64,000 bases of DNA from Balaenoptera acutorostrata (lineage: Eukaryota; Chordata; Mammalia; Artiodactyla; Balaenopteridae), in NCBI RefSeq assembly GCF_949987535.1, contig NC_080064.1:43791937-43855936 (forward strand), in the 5' to 3' direction. Below are positions 26,779-41,700 of the stretch, one piece after another (positions within the stretch are counted from its first letter, which is position 1; each line of letters starts with the position of its first letter). A program made the position numbers and the translations under genes. The notes under the pieces were generated by a model that saw only the letters and a list, made by a program, of their open reading frames with translations, made no database searches and was not told the DNA's origin.

Positions 26779-29700
26779 CAACTGAGCCTTGAAGAGGTGA
26801 ATGATGAAAAGAGGCTTAAATAAAACCAGGTCCTCTGACTCCAAGAGACCAGTGCGCATGGCACAGGGCTATATCCCTGATGTTTTAAATCACCTGTGAC
26901 AGGCACCACAATTAAACAGAATGACCAGAACAGTGATGGGAACTTGAAACTGTGTCATGGGAGAAGCAACTGAAGGAAGGAAGAAGCTTTGGGGAATCGT
27001 ACTGCTATCTTCAAATATCTAAAGTGCCTAAAGGGAGGGTATTCCTCCTTTTCCTTTCTATTTTTTTTTTTTTTTTTTTCAAATCTTCACTGGGCACTGA
27101 TTCTGTGGCAAGTGTTGGCTAGGTCCTGAAGATAAAAGGTTGAATACTACACATACCTACTTGAAGTCTACAGTGTCTGTTGACTGGAAAGAGAAATGTG
27201 CATTGGATGGGGATTCTGAGGCAGGAGAAGCGCATTCCCATAGAGCCTTCTAGCACCTTTCCTTGAGGCAACACTCTTCCTCTGGAGCTCAGCTCAGCAG
27301 AGGAGCTGGCCTGACCATCCCGGCAATGTCAAATGCTCCAGTTACAGGTTCTCCTGGCACCATGTACTTCCTCTTTGTAGCGCTCCTCCCCACTGTAATT
27401 TCGTATTTATTTGTGTAATTATTTGATTGAAGTCTGTCTGCCCTGCCAAACTGCACGGGCCACAAGAACAGGATGTCTGGTTTTGCCTACTATTGTGTCT
27501 CCAGTGCCTGGCATAGCACTGGCACAGGGGGTGGGGGAGATTTCCAAAAAATACTGGTTGAAAGGGTGAATTTTGTGGGTGACTGCAACATTTTTGACAG
27601 AGCACACTGAATGTCAGATGGGAATTTCTAAAAATCCAAATCTCATCTCCTTACCCTGGGTCTAAATCCCTTCCCCGGCTTCCCACAGTCCACACGATGG
27701 GGTCCAAGCAACTCCATAGAACGTAGACCCTTCAGGATCTACTCAGGCTTCCTTTCCAGTTTCTTCCCTCCCATTCCTCCACTGAACCAGTGAGTTCCAG
27801 CTTTGCCTAACTAGTGGTTTCCCAAACACTGCTCCTTCACACCCCTGGGCCTTAACCTGATATGCTGATCTTTGCCTGAAATCCCCTTCCTCTTTTATAA
27901 TTCACAGTCTTATTCAAGGTCACATCCTCGGAAACTTTCCTTGGCCTCCTCTCCTCTGACAAAGTAACTTCTTCCTCTGCCCTTTTATGATTTGGCATTA
28001 TATCATCGCACACATCACATTTATTATAGTTACTGGTTCATTCACCTGTCTCCTCTTCCAGATTATGAGCGTCTTTTTTTTGCCACACTGCACGGCTTGC
28101 TTGTGGGACCTCAGTTCCCTGACCAGGGGTCGAACCTGGGCCCTGGCATTGGAAGTGCGGAGTCTTAACCATTGGACCACCCGGGAATTCCCTATGAGCA
28201 TCTTGAGACCCAGTCTTTACTTAGCTAAATCCCAGGCCCTCAACTATAGCATCTGGCACATAGTAGGCACTTACTAAGAATGCTGGTGAATGAAACTCAA
28301 AGGCTGATTATGTGCTGAGGAGGGAAAACTCATTTAGAACCTCAGGATTGGTTGGAAAAGCACCTGTGAGAAAAGGGTCACCTCTTCTTTCTGATTCCTT
28401 TCCATGTTATACACAAAAGAGGGAGGCCCAGAGCAGTGACAGACTTAAGAGGTCACACAACTAGCAAGAGGTTACCTCTGGGGCCTCCATCCCTGGATCC
28501 TGCCCTGTTATATGCATGCTCCCCCAGCCAAACTCCTCCATCCCCCCCTCTTCAATTCATTCCCTCCAGGCCAGGTTGGGGGGTGGGGATGATGAGCGCC
28601 AGGAACGCAAGTAATAAGAGCTTCTGCGCTGGTTCTCCCCTCACCCTGTGCCCCAACCCCCAGCTGCCAAGCTCCAAGCCCTTTGTATTTTGCAGCACCT
28701 GGGAGCCGAGACATTATGTCCCATGGGAATGGGAGGAAAGCAGAGGGAGAGAGCTTTTCAGGGAAGTTCAGTGTAGCCAAGGAGAAGCAGAGGACTGAGG
28801 AAAGGAAAGAGTATTCCCTTAAAGCTGGCTTGGTGTTACACCCATCTGTCCTCAGTAGTACAGACCACGCTTAGAGCACGCTACAGTTTACAAGCATTTT
28901 TGTTGCATCATCTCATTGGATCCTAACAATGACCCTGTGATATAGATATTTTAGAGCCAGAAGAAACCAGTCTTTAAGGTCATCCAGTCTGACTGCTTTA
29001 TTTTGCACGTAGGGAAATTGAGACTTAGAGAGGTAAAGTAACTTTCCTAAGGTCACACAGCTACTTATTTTTTGGTTAGGCTGGGACTCAAATGCAAATA
29101 TTCTGACTCCACATGCAGTATTCTTTCCAGCACACCATGAATTATTGTCACTATTGATTTACAAGTGAGAAAATTGGAGTCCAAGTGCACATAGGTAGTA
29201 ACTGGTAGATCCTTGAGGGCAGAGGGCAGGAAAGAGGTCATTGGAATCCAGGACTGGGTATTCAAAAGGACTTCCCTGCCCACTGTAATCCTATCTAGCC
29301 TTTGAGGTCCAAGTCAAAGGGCACCTATTCTAGGAAGTTCCTTGGGATCCAGCATCATTTTTTCTGGGCCTTCACAGAATGTAGTTGGGCCTTTATTTTA
29401 GCGATAGCAGAGCACAGAATATTAGATCTAGAAAGTCCCTGTGAGAGTCATCAATTACACAAATATTTACTGAGCCTACACTCTGCCAGTGAGTAAGACC
29501 CACGTGATCCCTGCCCTCGGAATTCTCAGACTAGCAGGGAAGCTACCTCACATGTGACAAATCCTGTGACAGGTACATATAGGGTCAACTCCCTCATTTT
29601 ACAGATGGGAAATCTGCGCTCAAGGAGATGAATGCCCTGGTTCTTATTTTTAGCATTGATCCCACACAAAACCCTCAAAACCTCAAATCCTCTCACAGAT

Positions 29701-32700
29701 AATTTCCAGTAAGATATAGGTACTACATTTTACTTCATGCAGATAAACTGAAAGTTATAGGGGTTCCTTTCATTGCCCCTCAATACACCTGGCATATCTT
29801 AGGTGTTCAATAAATATTTTTGAATGAATGGATCACAGAACCTGTATCAGGGATTTGTTTCAATTCTCATCTATACCTCCTCATTTAGACTGTGGGTTCA
29901 GGGCTATGCCTTTTATTTCTGTACCCTCAGCAATGTCTAGAGCAATACATGGCACCTGGCAGGTATTCCAAAAATACTGAATGAACAAAGGAATGAATGA
30001 ATGAGAGAAGCTGAGTAATGTTATCTCTCTGTTGCCTTAAATAACAAAGAAGACATGCCCCAAACATATTCCTCTTCTCAAAACCCCTCCTTCCCTCAGC
30101 TCCTCTGAAACCTCACTTCACCAGTGCTCTCCCTGCATCTCCCCTGCTCCTGCTCTGTCTCCTAAACTGGCTCTTTATCCCCTGGGCCCCTTACTTCCAA
30201 GTTTCAGATGGAAATTTCCAATGGTCTGCTGGATATCTCCATCTAGTCTGAATGCCTTAGACTTGTCCATAGTTGACTGTTAAGTATGACCTATTTCATT
30301 TGTGTCTTCTCCAGCTAATATGCCCTCATCAGTACCTGGCACAGATCTAGGCACATAGCAGGTATTTTAAAGATGTCTGCTGAAGGAACCATCATCCCTA
30401 ACACCCCAGTGCTTTGGCATGGACAAATTTAGCATCACAGTTGCCAACCCATTTCTTCTTCAGTCTTTTTGCCTCCCAATCGACATCAGCACCATTCAGA
30501 GCATTCTGCGAAGTCTCTTTAGGGAATTCACTTAGTTTGCCACCTGCTGTACCCTTTAGGTGACTCACCCAACTCCCCTTCAAGACAGGAAGAAATGGGG
30601 AAGAAGTGATGTGGGAGAGGGTCAGGAGGAAAAAGAGAGGCTTGAAACAAGATTATACTTAATATATCCCCAAGTCACAGCAAGCAAAAGGAAATGAGAG
30701 TCAGGTCTTGTACTAAGAAACTGCTGGTGATAAAAATAGGACCCTTGTCAGGCAATTTGCAGAAGACAAATGGTTAATAAACATATAGTTGATTGTTCAA
30801 TAAGTAATCAGAGAAATGCAATTTGAAATAATGATACCATTTTTATCCTATTAAATTAGCTAAAATTAAACTAAGATAATATTTGATGCTGGCCAAGGTA
30901 GAGTACAATAGGAATTTCACTACTGAAAATCTATCTAAAGGAAATGATCTGAAACCTAGGAAAAGTTCTACACACAAAGATGATCACTGATCACTGCAAC
31001 GTTATCCATAACAGCCCCAAATTGAAAAGTAGTTAAACGTTCAAACAATGGAGAACAACTAAACTTTGAGAGGCCAGAGATTGTGCCTCATTACTTTACC
31101 ACTGTTTAGAGTGTCCAAAATATGGTAAATGCAACAAACATTGTTGATGAAAGAGTTAATGAATAGATATGGTACATCTTCCCTATAAAATACAATGAAG
31201 TCATTAAAAACATATTTATACTATTTACAATAGCCAGGACATGGAAGCAACCTAAGTGTCCATCGACAGATGAATGGATAAAGAAGATGTGGCACATATA
31301 TACAATGGAATATTACTCAGCCATAAAAAGAAACGAAATTGAGTTATTTGTAGTGAGGTGGATGGACCTAGAGTCTGTCATACAGAGTGGAGTAAGTCAG
31401 AAAGAGAAAAACAAATACTGTATGCTAACACGTATATATGGAATCTTAAAAAAAATATTAAAAAAGGTCATGAAGAACATACGGGCAAGTTGGGAATAAA
31501 GACGCAGACCTACTAGAGAATGGACTTGAGGACACGGGGAGGGGGAAGGGTAAGCTGGGACAAAGTGAGAGAGTGGTAGTGTATATATGGACATATATAC
31601 GCTACCAAATGTAAAATAGATAGCTAGTGGGAAGCAGCCGCATAGCACAGGGAGATCAGCTCAGTGCTTTGTGACCAGCTAGAAAGGTGGGATAGGGAGG
31701 GTGGGAGGGAGGGAGACGCAAGAGGGAAGAGATATGGGGATATATGTATATGTATAACTGATTCATTTTGTTATAAAGCAGACACTAACACATCATTGTA
31801 AAGCAATTATACTCCAATAAAAATGTTTAAAAAAACATATTTATAAAGATTTTCTAACAATTTAGCTGTACTTATGTCATAGTTTTACCTTCAAAAAGGC
31901 AGGATATAAAATTGAATATACATTATGACCTCAACTATGTTAAAAATTCATAGAAAAGAAACTGGAAAGAAACCAACCACAATGTCAGTAATATTTTCTT
32001 CTTTATGCTTGGATATAATTTCAAAGTATTTTTTAATGAGCATATGTTACTTTTATAATTAAGAAAAACTAAACCCATAATGATTAATGGCAGTTGCTAT
32101 TATTATTAATAGTCCAAGGAGAAGGAAATATGGGAAAAATATGGAAGATAAATCATGAGTTGATCATCATGGTAGATGAATGATGGTGTTCAAGTACTAC
32201 TTAGTCTCCCTACTTGAGTGTATGTGTGAAATTTTCCATTATAAACAGCTAAAAAGAAAAGAAAAATAGTAAAGCCTAAAACAGCATGGCATCTGGGGAG
32301 AGTACAAGCAGTTCCATTTTCACCTGAGTGTAAATACAATATCATATGGATTTTAAGATGCCCATTTTTTTTTCACGTTTTAGCATTTCTGAAATAAGGA
32401 CATATCTTACAATTGATAGCGTTTTCAATTTCTGAAACACAGTACTTAAAATAGGAAGTGAGGTTGGAGCTATACCATGGAGGTATCGAATGCCAGGCCA
32501 GGCACTTGGACATTGTCTGGAAGAGAATAGGGAACCACTGAGGGATTTAGTGGTACCCAACATAGGGCCTATTGCCTAGAGGACATTCAGTAAGTATGTG
32601 CTAAATGGTGAGGCTTTTGAGGATGGGGACACTGCTGCTTATGTCAAGGGCCAGGGGACACCGACCTCTATGGGGGAGGTATTTGAGGCCTGTCGTCTCA

Positions 32701-35700
32701 CGAGTCCCATCTCTCTCCAGCTCTGCAGGGCAAAACCATCAGGTTGTCTGATAAAGTCTTTCTCTCTCCAAACCCTCACATTACTTCCATTTTCCTGATA
32801 GTAAGAAATAATTCCTCAGAATCTGAACCAGCACCAGAGCTAAATAAATGTGAATGTCCACAGGCCTGGGTTCCACGGCATCTTCTGACACAACATCCTA
32901 AGTCCAAAACCTTGGATGGAAGCCTGGCCCAGAGACCCTCTTATGAACTCATTTCCAAACAGAGACATATGGAGTTGACATATACAGGGTAAGTAAGAGA
33001 TTAGAATGAACTCCCTAGGACTTCTGGGACTTAACTAGATAGACAGTCCAGGATCTCCATCCTGCCCTGGGCTGTGTTTTCCCTTTGGTCTCATAGCTGC
33101 TTTCTTTTGGGAGTTGGCCCAAGTCACCATAGCAGACAAGTCCCCTGAGGAACATTTGCATACAGGTGCCAGAGTGTTCTAAAAATAGGATAAACACTCA
33201 GCTCCACAAAGCAAATGCCTTGAAATTTATTTACAAGTGAGGGGAGACAATCATCTGAAGAGGGAGGGGAAACCTGTCAGAGGCAGCCTGATGATAGTAA
33301 GGGAGCCACATGGTGCAGGCCAGGAGTCAGGAGGCCTGGGTATGATTTAATGCGATCATTAACTTGCTTTGTGGGTTTATGAATACCAACCCCCCACACA
33401 CTCTGGGCCTTGGGTTCTCCATCTTTAAAACAGGGATATTAGACTAGATGATTCTTAGGGCCCCTTCTAGCTCTAAGGAGTCAGGATAAATAGTAATAAT
33501 AATAACTGCTAACATGAACTGAGTATTTACCAAGTGTCAGGCCCTGTGACAAGTATTTTTCATGCATTATTCATCAATCCTCACAGTCAGCTCTTTGAGG
33601 CAGGTAGGATAAAGAAACTGAGGCACAGAGAGGTTAAGTACTCACCCAAAGTAACAAATGTTGGAGCTAGGAGTTTAAACCCTGTGCTATACTGCCTTCC
33701 AGGATGCTAGAATGCTACACTTATTCCTGGTTTTTTTTTTTTTATTAATTAATTTTTTTTTTTTTTTTTTTTTTTAATTTATGGCTGTGTTGGATCCCCG
33801 CCTCCGTGCGAGGGCCCTCTCCAGTTGCGGCAAGTGGAGGCCACTCCTCATCGCGGTGCGCGGGCCTCTCACTATCGCGGCCTCTGCTGTTGGGGAGCAC
33901 AAGCTCCAGACGCGCAGGCTCAGCAGTCATGGCTCACGGGCCCAGCCGCTCCGCGGCATGCGGGATCCTCCCAGACCAGGGCCCGAACCCGTGTCCCCTG
34001 CATTGGCAGGCAGACTCACAACCACTGTGCCACCAGGCAAGCCCTAGTCCTGGTTTTTTAATCTAACAGTTTCACTGCCTTAAGCTCATTCCACCCCTCC
34101 TATTTTTTCTCTTCAGGTTCTAACCACCCTGGGCTAATCCCCCAGGTCCCAAACACTGTGTTCCTCAAAGTCTCTTTGCTTTTCTCATGCTGGTCCCTCT
34201 GCCTGGATCAGCCTGATCCCCTGCCCTGCTGAACCAGTCACTACTCAGAATTCAGTTCAAATGCTTCCTCCTCAATGAGTCACATTTCCTCCAGTACCCA
34301 TAGGCGGAAGTGATGACTGATTGCCATTTGTTGAGACTGAGTATGCCAGTTACTATGCAAATTCTTACAACTTTCGGAGAGACATTCCATTATTATACCC
34401 ATTTTACAGGTGAAGTTACTGAGACACAGAGGTTAAATACCTGCCTTAGGTCATACAGCTGGATAAAGATCTGAACCAGACAATCTGACCTCACAGCCTT
34501 CCTAAGCCCTTTTCTACCCTCTCTCTAATGAAATAACATATGAATTGCCAAGGTGTTTGTCTCCTCCACCAGACTATAAACTCTTCTAGTTTTGTTTTTT
34601 GTTTTATAGTATTGACTGAACTGCTGGGAGATAATTTGGAGCAGCATACTTAGAAAAAAAATCAGCCTAGAGTCTGACCAAACTGAAAAAAAAAAAAAGA
34701 TGAAGTCCCTCATTCTGTCTAATCTTTCTCTGCCATTTAAATCCCTTTGGGAACAAGACCAAAAATATATAACATATATTATATATATACATATTTTTTT
34801 AATTCTATGCCTTGGCACCATTTCTGTTTCCATCTCAGGGGGTGGGGGAATCACCTCCTCCAAAAAGCCTCTTAAAATCCTCATTCTCATCATCCCCTTA
34901 ATTTTAGTGTTCTTTAGCACTTACATGTCATTTAATTAAACACAGCAAGCATTAATGAGTGGGTACTGTGAGGGGCAGTGGTAAGAGTATAGATTTGGCG
35001 GTTAGGCACATCTGAGTTCAAATTCCAGCTCTGCCGCTTCCTGGCATGTGACCTTGAACCAGTTATCTAACTTTTTTTTTTTTAATAAATTTATTTATTT
35101 TATTTACTTTTATTTTTGGCTGCATTGTGTCTGTTGCTGTGTGCAGGCTTTCTCTAGTTGTGGCGAACGGGGGCTACTCTTGGTTGCGGTGCGCAGGCTT
35201 CTCATTGCAGTGGCTTCTCTTGTTGCGGAGCACAGGCTCTAGGCGCGCAGGCTTCAGTAGTTGTGGCTCGTGGGCTCTAGAGCGCAGGCTCAGTAGTTGT
35301 GGCTCACGGGCTTAGTTGCTCCACGGCATGTGGGATCTTCCCAGACCAGGGCTTGAACCCGTGTCCCCTGCATTGGCAGGCGGATTCTTAACCACTGCGC
35401 CACCAAGGAAGCCCCAGTTATCTAACTTTCTGAGCCCTTCTGTTAGCTGCAAAATGAATATCCTTTTCTTGGTGTTGTTGGGTGGATAAAATGAAATAAG
35501 TGTTGTGATAGTGCTTGGGCAGCTGTAAAGTTCTGTATAAACGTTAGTCATAATCATTTGATTGACGGTTTGCCCTTGATCACCTGCTGTTCTTCCCCTG
35601 GTGCTACATCCAGGACAGGCCTCAGATTCCTGGAGAGCTGGAGCTGTAGGAAAGTGTGAAGAGGGAGGAACCCAAGAAAGCAGGGCTGATAACTGCCTGA

Positions 35701-38700
35701 GCAAACTTCCGCTGGAAGGAAGTTAAAGGGCTAATTATGCCTCTGCTGGTAGCTGGCCTTGGGCTCAATCAGTTGACACAGCAACCTGACAGTGGGGGAG
35801 GGTGGTATCCAAAGGGTACGTTTTCTCTCCCCACAAAATGGCACCTCATGGCAGCCTGGACACAATGTCCAACCTTAGAATCACCTCTGATTTTCTCTAT
35901 CCACTCTTTCTCTTCTCTCTTACTTCCCTTTTCTCTTCCTCCCCAGGTCCTAGTGGAGAAAACTGAAAGGTTCAGCCAGTTTATGGAACTGTGGGTTCGG
36001 CCTGCAGGCCTATTAGAACATTCCCTGCAGAAGAGACTGGGATATACTGGAACGGCTCCCGAACAGCACTTAATTGTTGTGTGTGGTTAGGTCTCAGTTT
36101 TGTTTTTTTTTTTTAATTGATTTATTTATTTTTAAATTAATTAATTAATTAATTTATTTTTGGCTGTGTTGGGTCTTCGTTTCGTGCGAGGGCTTTCTCT
36201 GGTTGCGGCAAGCGGGGGCCACTCTTCATCGTGGTGCGCGGGCCTCTCACTATCGCGGCCTCTCTTGTTGAGGAGCACAGGCTCCAGACGCGCAGGCTCA
36301 GTAGCTGTGGCTCACGGGCCCAGCCGCTCCGCGGCATGTGGGATCTTCCCAGACCAGGGCTCGAACCCGTGTCCTCTGCATTGGCAGGCAGATTCTCAAC
36401 CACTGCACCACCAGGGAAGCCCCTAGGTCTCAGTTTTTATATGTGGAAATTGTGTGGTCCAGTGGGAAGGTTTGGAGGTGAGTCACAGAAGTTTGGGTTC
36501 AAGTCTCACGTAATCCAGCTGTGTGACCTCTAGTAAAGCACAAACACTTTACCTCTCTGGGCCTCAGCGTCCTCGTGTATATCATGAGGATGACAAGATC
36601 CTCCTCGGGATCAAATGAGATCAGATGTACCAGATGATCTGACTGGACTGGTATCCAGAGGGCTCTGAGAGGAAAGCAGGTAAGAAAGCAGCACGTCCAT
36701 TCCACAGAGACTAACCCGAAAGAAACCCCAAGCCTCCCAGCCATTGAGGGGCAGAACTGGCTAGAGGAGGTTCCTGGGGAGGTAAAACTTGATCTGGGGC
36801 CAAGAGAAGGGTTGGACATGTCAGGTGCACGGAGAATGCTGGCCTTGACTTTGAGAGGTATAAAGCTCAGCCTGAGAACTCACTTTTATTTTGCAAACTT
36901 CTATTGAATGCTTACTCCTTGCCAGGCCTTGTGCTGTGTGATGGAGCTATAGACATGTATCAGACCTGGCCCTTGCCCTCAGGGAGCCTGCAATCTGAGA
37001 GGAAGACAGATAAGTTCCAGACACAATACAGCTGCTAAGTGTTGGAAGTAAAGGAGGGGCCCTTAACCCAGGCTCGGGGAGAGGTGGGTCAGGAAAGGAT
37101 TCCCAGAGGAGGTTATACTTGAACTGAGTCTTTAAAGTCAAATGGAAGTTTGCTGGTGAGAAATGGGGAGGAGGGGTAATCTCTAAGGAGAGGGGGAAGG
37201 AAGCAGCAAAAAATTTCATCCTGACTCTCACAGCCAAGAAGGGCCTAAGGAGACATGGCAATTAAATGCATTATGGTATCCTGGATAGGATCCTGGAACA
37301 GAAAGGGGATATTAGGTAAAAAATTAAGGAAATCTGAATAAATTATGGATGTCAGCTTATAATAAGGTATCGATATTGGTTAATTAGCACAAATGTACCA
37401 TACTAATGTAAGGGGGTAATAATAGGGGAAACTGGGTAGGGGGTAAATGGGAACTCTCCTCACAATTGTTTGTAAATTTTCTGCAAATCTAAAACTATTC
37501 TAAAAAATAAAGTTTGGGTTTTTTTAAAATGCATCCTGTGTTTGGATTGGCGGTTTGGAGAATGCATGGGTGGGGTGTGGACTGCCTGAAGGGTGAGTGA
37601 CTGAAGATGGAACTGGGAAGGCAAGAAAGGGCCTGGAAGGCCAGGCAAGGAGTTTACTGGGTATGGATGGGCAGCCCTCCCTGGGTTTTAAGCAGTGGAG
37701 TGACAGTGATCAGAGAGCACATGGAGGGAGCAAGATTGAGGGCAGGGAGATCCATTGGGGCTGCTGATACAGTCTAAGGGGGAGAGAACAAGAACCCGAG
37801 GTAGGAAAGGAGCAGAGCGCCAGGCTCAGTTTGCTCTGGATAAATGTCGAAGGAACAGAACTGAGGAGGGGATGCATTCAAGAGAAATTTGGGGGATAGA
37901 GTTAATGGTTCTTATGAACACCTGGATGAGTAGGACAAGAGCTGAGAAGAATAAAGGAGGAGCCTCAGTTTTAAGCTGGTGGCAGTGGTTGGGGTGCTCA
38001 AGAGAGGGAGCATAGACACCTCCTTGAACTTGACCTCCCATCATCTCCCCTCTCCTCCACCTCCACCCGGGGCCTGAGCTCAGAGCCTCTGCGTCATTAA
38101 CACAGAGTTGACAGTCTTCACAGAGGAAGGTGAGAAGCACAGGCGTACAGAGAGGATAAGAGTTTCCAGCTGTCACCTGGCAACCCAAGGTGTGGGGCAA
38201 TGGTGCTGGGCCATGGTGTGGGGGAAAGGGGAGTCTGCAGAAGCCAGGAATTATAAATCCTCAGACAAGTGGCCTCCCCACCTCCTGCCCCTGCCCTTAG
38301 CAGCATATCAGGCAGGACCCAAGCAAGCTAGGAGAATCTCTTGCCTTTGAAGGTAACTGGGCATCTTCAGGGGCAGAGCACTGCTGCTCTCTCCATGCCC
38401 CACTGAAAATGGGAGTAAAAGGTCCATGGCTCATATCTAATTTCTCTGCTGATGAACTCTACCCTGTAAATGCCATGGCTTCAATCTCAAAAATGGCAGT
38501 AACCGAGACCAATCACAACAGTACAGCACAATAGAACATTCATGAACTTATCCTGCTCTACCACTCACTGTGTGACTGTGGGCAAGTTTATTGAGCACCT
38601 AATATGTTACAGGCACTGTGCTAGGTCCTTTCCTTATATTGTCTCTTTAATCTTTACTGCATTACTAAGAAGTAGCCATTAATGTTATTCCTATTTTACA

Positions 38701-41700
38701 GCTGAGGAAACGGAGATTCAGAGACATCGTAACTTGTCACACTGCCGGTGCCGTGTTTTCATTTTACTTCTACCACAACTAAGGAAGCCCCCACCCCTCC
38801 TCCCACTCTGCCAGACGTGCAGCAGCTCCTCACAGAGCACTACATGAAGTACCAAGCCACTTAACGACATACCTGTATACCAGTGGTGCCCATCAGAATC
38901 ACCTGTGAAGCTGTAGGGGTTGGAGAGAGAGGAGGGCTCGTAGAAAGGGAGGGGAGCTAGAAAGTTAACAGGAGACAGTTTGCAACAGATAACCCATCCC
39001 TTTCTGAGAGTGTTTCCTTGGAGACACAACTCCAAGTTTCAGCTGTGACACTGACTCTCAACCACCTGTGAGGTCCCTGGGGCATCACAGGGCAATGGGA
39101 AGAATGGGGAAGGCAGTTGACTGAAAATAGAACACAAGTTCTGGCGGCAGACAGCCTTAATTTTGAATTCCCGTTGTGCCATTTATTAATTTTGATAATA
39201 TCTGGTCAAGTTCCTTAACTTTTGAGTCTTAGTTTTCTCATCTGTTTTGTGCACCATCATTGCAATGACTTAAAAAAGAAAAAAAAAAGGCATGTAAAAT
39301 ACCTGTACAATACATAGTTACTGCCCAATAATTATAACTCAACATTTTCACCATCTATTGAGTGCTTTCTGAGCACCCAAGTCCTTATGTATGTAAAGAT
39401 ATAACAAGGAGGGTGGGGTACAGGGCATGGGGCATACATGGGTTTTGAAGTTAAATATACCTAGATTAAAATCTGGACTCTACCACTTACTATTTGTATG
39501 AACTTAAGTAAGCTACCTAACTCCTCTGGACCTCAGTTTACTTATCTGTAAAATAGGGATAATAACAATACCTAGCTCACAAGGTTGTTGTAAGGATGAC
39601 ATGAGTTGCTAAAAGCACTGAGCACAGTGCTGGCCACTAGCCAGTGCCGGCCACTAGCCAGTGCCACTGTCAGCTCACGCGAACCCTGCAGGAGGTATTA
39701 TTAGCTCCATTTTACTGGTGAGGATATTTTACATAAATGGTAGTAGCTGATTATTGCCACAATAATTACAGATGTGTGAAATGGAGAGTGAGGCATTCTG
39801 AGTAAGAATGGCAGCTCTGCCAGCCTCTGTGCCTCTAAAAGCAGGGATTAAGAGGAAGCAAGGCCCGGGACTGCCCTGGGAGTCCAGTGGTTAAGACTCT
39901 GCGCTTCCAATGCAGGGGGTGGCAGTTCGATCCCTGGTTGGAGAACTAATCTCACTTGCTGGGTGGTGCAGCCAAAAAATTTTTTTTAAAACTCATAAAA
40001 AACAAAAAGAGGAAGCAAGGCCCTTATCCCTCCTCTCATGATCCCACACAACCACTGTCTGCCTTGGTGCCATCTGCCTGCGTTACAATTTGGTTTGTTG
40101 CACCTTTTATCCCTCTATTCATGTGAGTCATGGCAAGAAGCCCAAGTCTCCCAGGCCATCCCTAATTACTGGACTCTGATTCCCATACAGCTCCGTACAT
40201 CATCTTTTCTAATCCTATCTTCTCCTCTCCCCACTGAAACCTTTCCCTGGGCCTTCTGAAACCCACAGTCGGTCATCAGGAAAATCTCATTTTCCTCAAC
40301 CTCTGGTCTGGGTGTCTCCTTCACCTCCCTGATGTGATTGAAACCTGGCTCTCCTCAAGGACACGGCTTCTCCCAAAGCCTCCAAATTGATGGTTGCTCC
40401 TCTCTCACCACCTTTGAATCTCTGGGCCAGAAAGTGGGATACATGTTATTGCTTTTCACCCCTGCCTGCAGATCATTCTCCTTCCCTCCTTCAAAAAACA
40501 AAACGGCCTCCTGCTTTGGATCTCACATCATGAGATTATCCACCCACTCGTCCCTCTGCTGACCAGTGAACAGCTCCTGCTTCACTGTTACTCTCTCCAT
40601 AATTCTTGGTGATTTCATAGCCACAGAGGTGAGCCTTCCCACATCTTGAACTCTCATTCCCTCAAATTCCTCTCCTCCGGTGATGCTGATCTCCACCCCT
40701 ACCTCAGCCACTCACTCACAGTCATGCCCTGCACCTTGTCAGTACCAATAGGAACTTCAACCTCCCACTCTCAGATCGCTAGGATCTTTCTAATTCATTC
40801 TTTCTAGATTCCCACCTGCAAGAGTCTTAACCTCTACCATCTTTTCACTGCCCTTACGTCAACACCTCTTCTCTGCCCAGCTTGAATTCTATGGCCAATT
40901 ATGACAATGGCTTCCCGCACACCCCCCTGACTCTCTTGGCTCTCTATTGCTTTGTCATAAGCATTCAGCAAAACAATACTTTCATTAGAGCCAGCTCGCT
41001 GCCTATTCTATGACTGCATCCACAGAGCAAATCATGGTTGGAGAAAAACACACAGCCATGCTTCAAATTCATAAAGTTAAATTTATGATCCCTAATTTCA
41101 AGTGGAGCCTTAATGCCAATCAGTAATCAAATTTTATTTCCCTAGTCTATTCACTCTCCCACCTTCCTCCTCTCTCCTTGAATCTCTACGCCCCTCCCCC
41201 AACCTCTCTCAGCTGAAGACCTTGCTTCCTATTCCACCAAAAAATTGTATCCAAGAGAACTCCCACCAGCACACGTAGCCCCTAGCTGCACCTGTGGCCG
41301 CTCCTTCTGTGCTCTGCCATGTTAATATGGATGCACTGTCTGTGCTCCTAGCAAGGACTCACGCTCTGCGTGTGATCCCATCTCCTCTCACCAATTCAAG
41401 GATATCGTCCCAGAAACTCTCTTCTCTCTCCTATAGTGTCAGTTTTGTGTTGTTTCTTTGTTGGTTGCTTGGTTTGTTGATCTCTATTGGATTGTTCCGC
41501 CAGCACACAAACACGCTGCTACTTCCCCCATCTTAAAAACCAAAAACCAGGGCTTCTCTGGTGGCGCAGTGGTTGAGAATCTGCCTGCCAATGCAGGGGA
41601 CACGGGTTCGAGCCCTGGTCTGGGAAGATCCCACATGCCGCGGAGCAACTAAGCCCGTGTGCCACAACTACTGAGCTTGCACGTCTGGAGCCTGTGCTCC

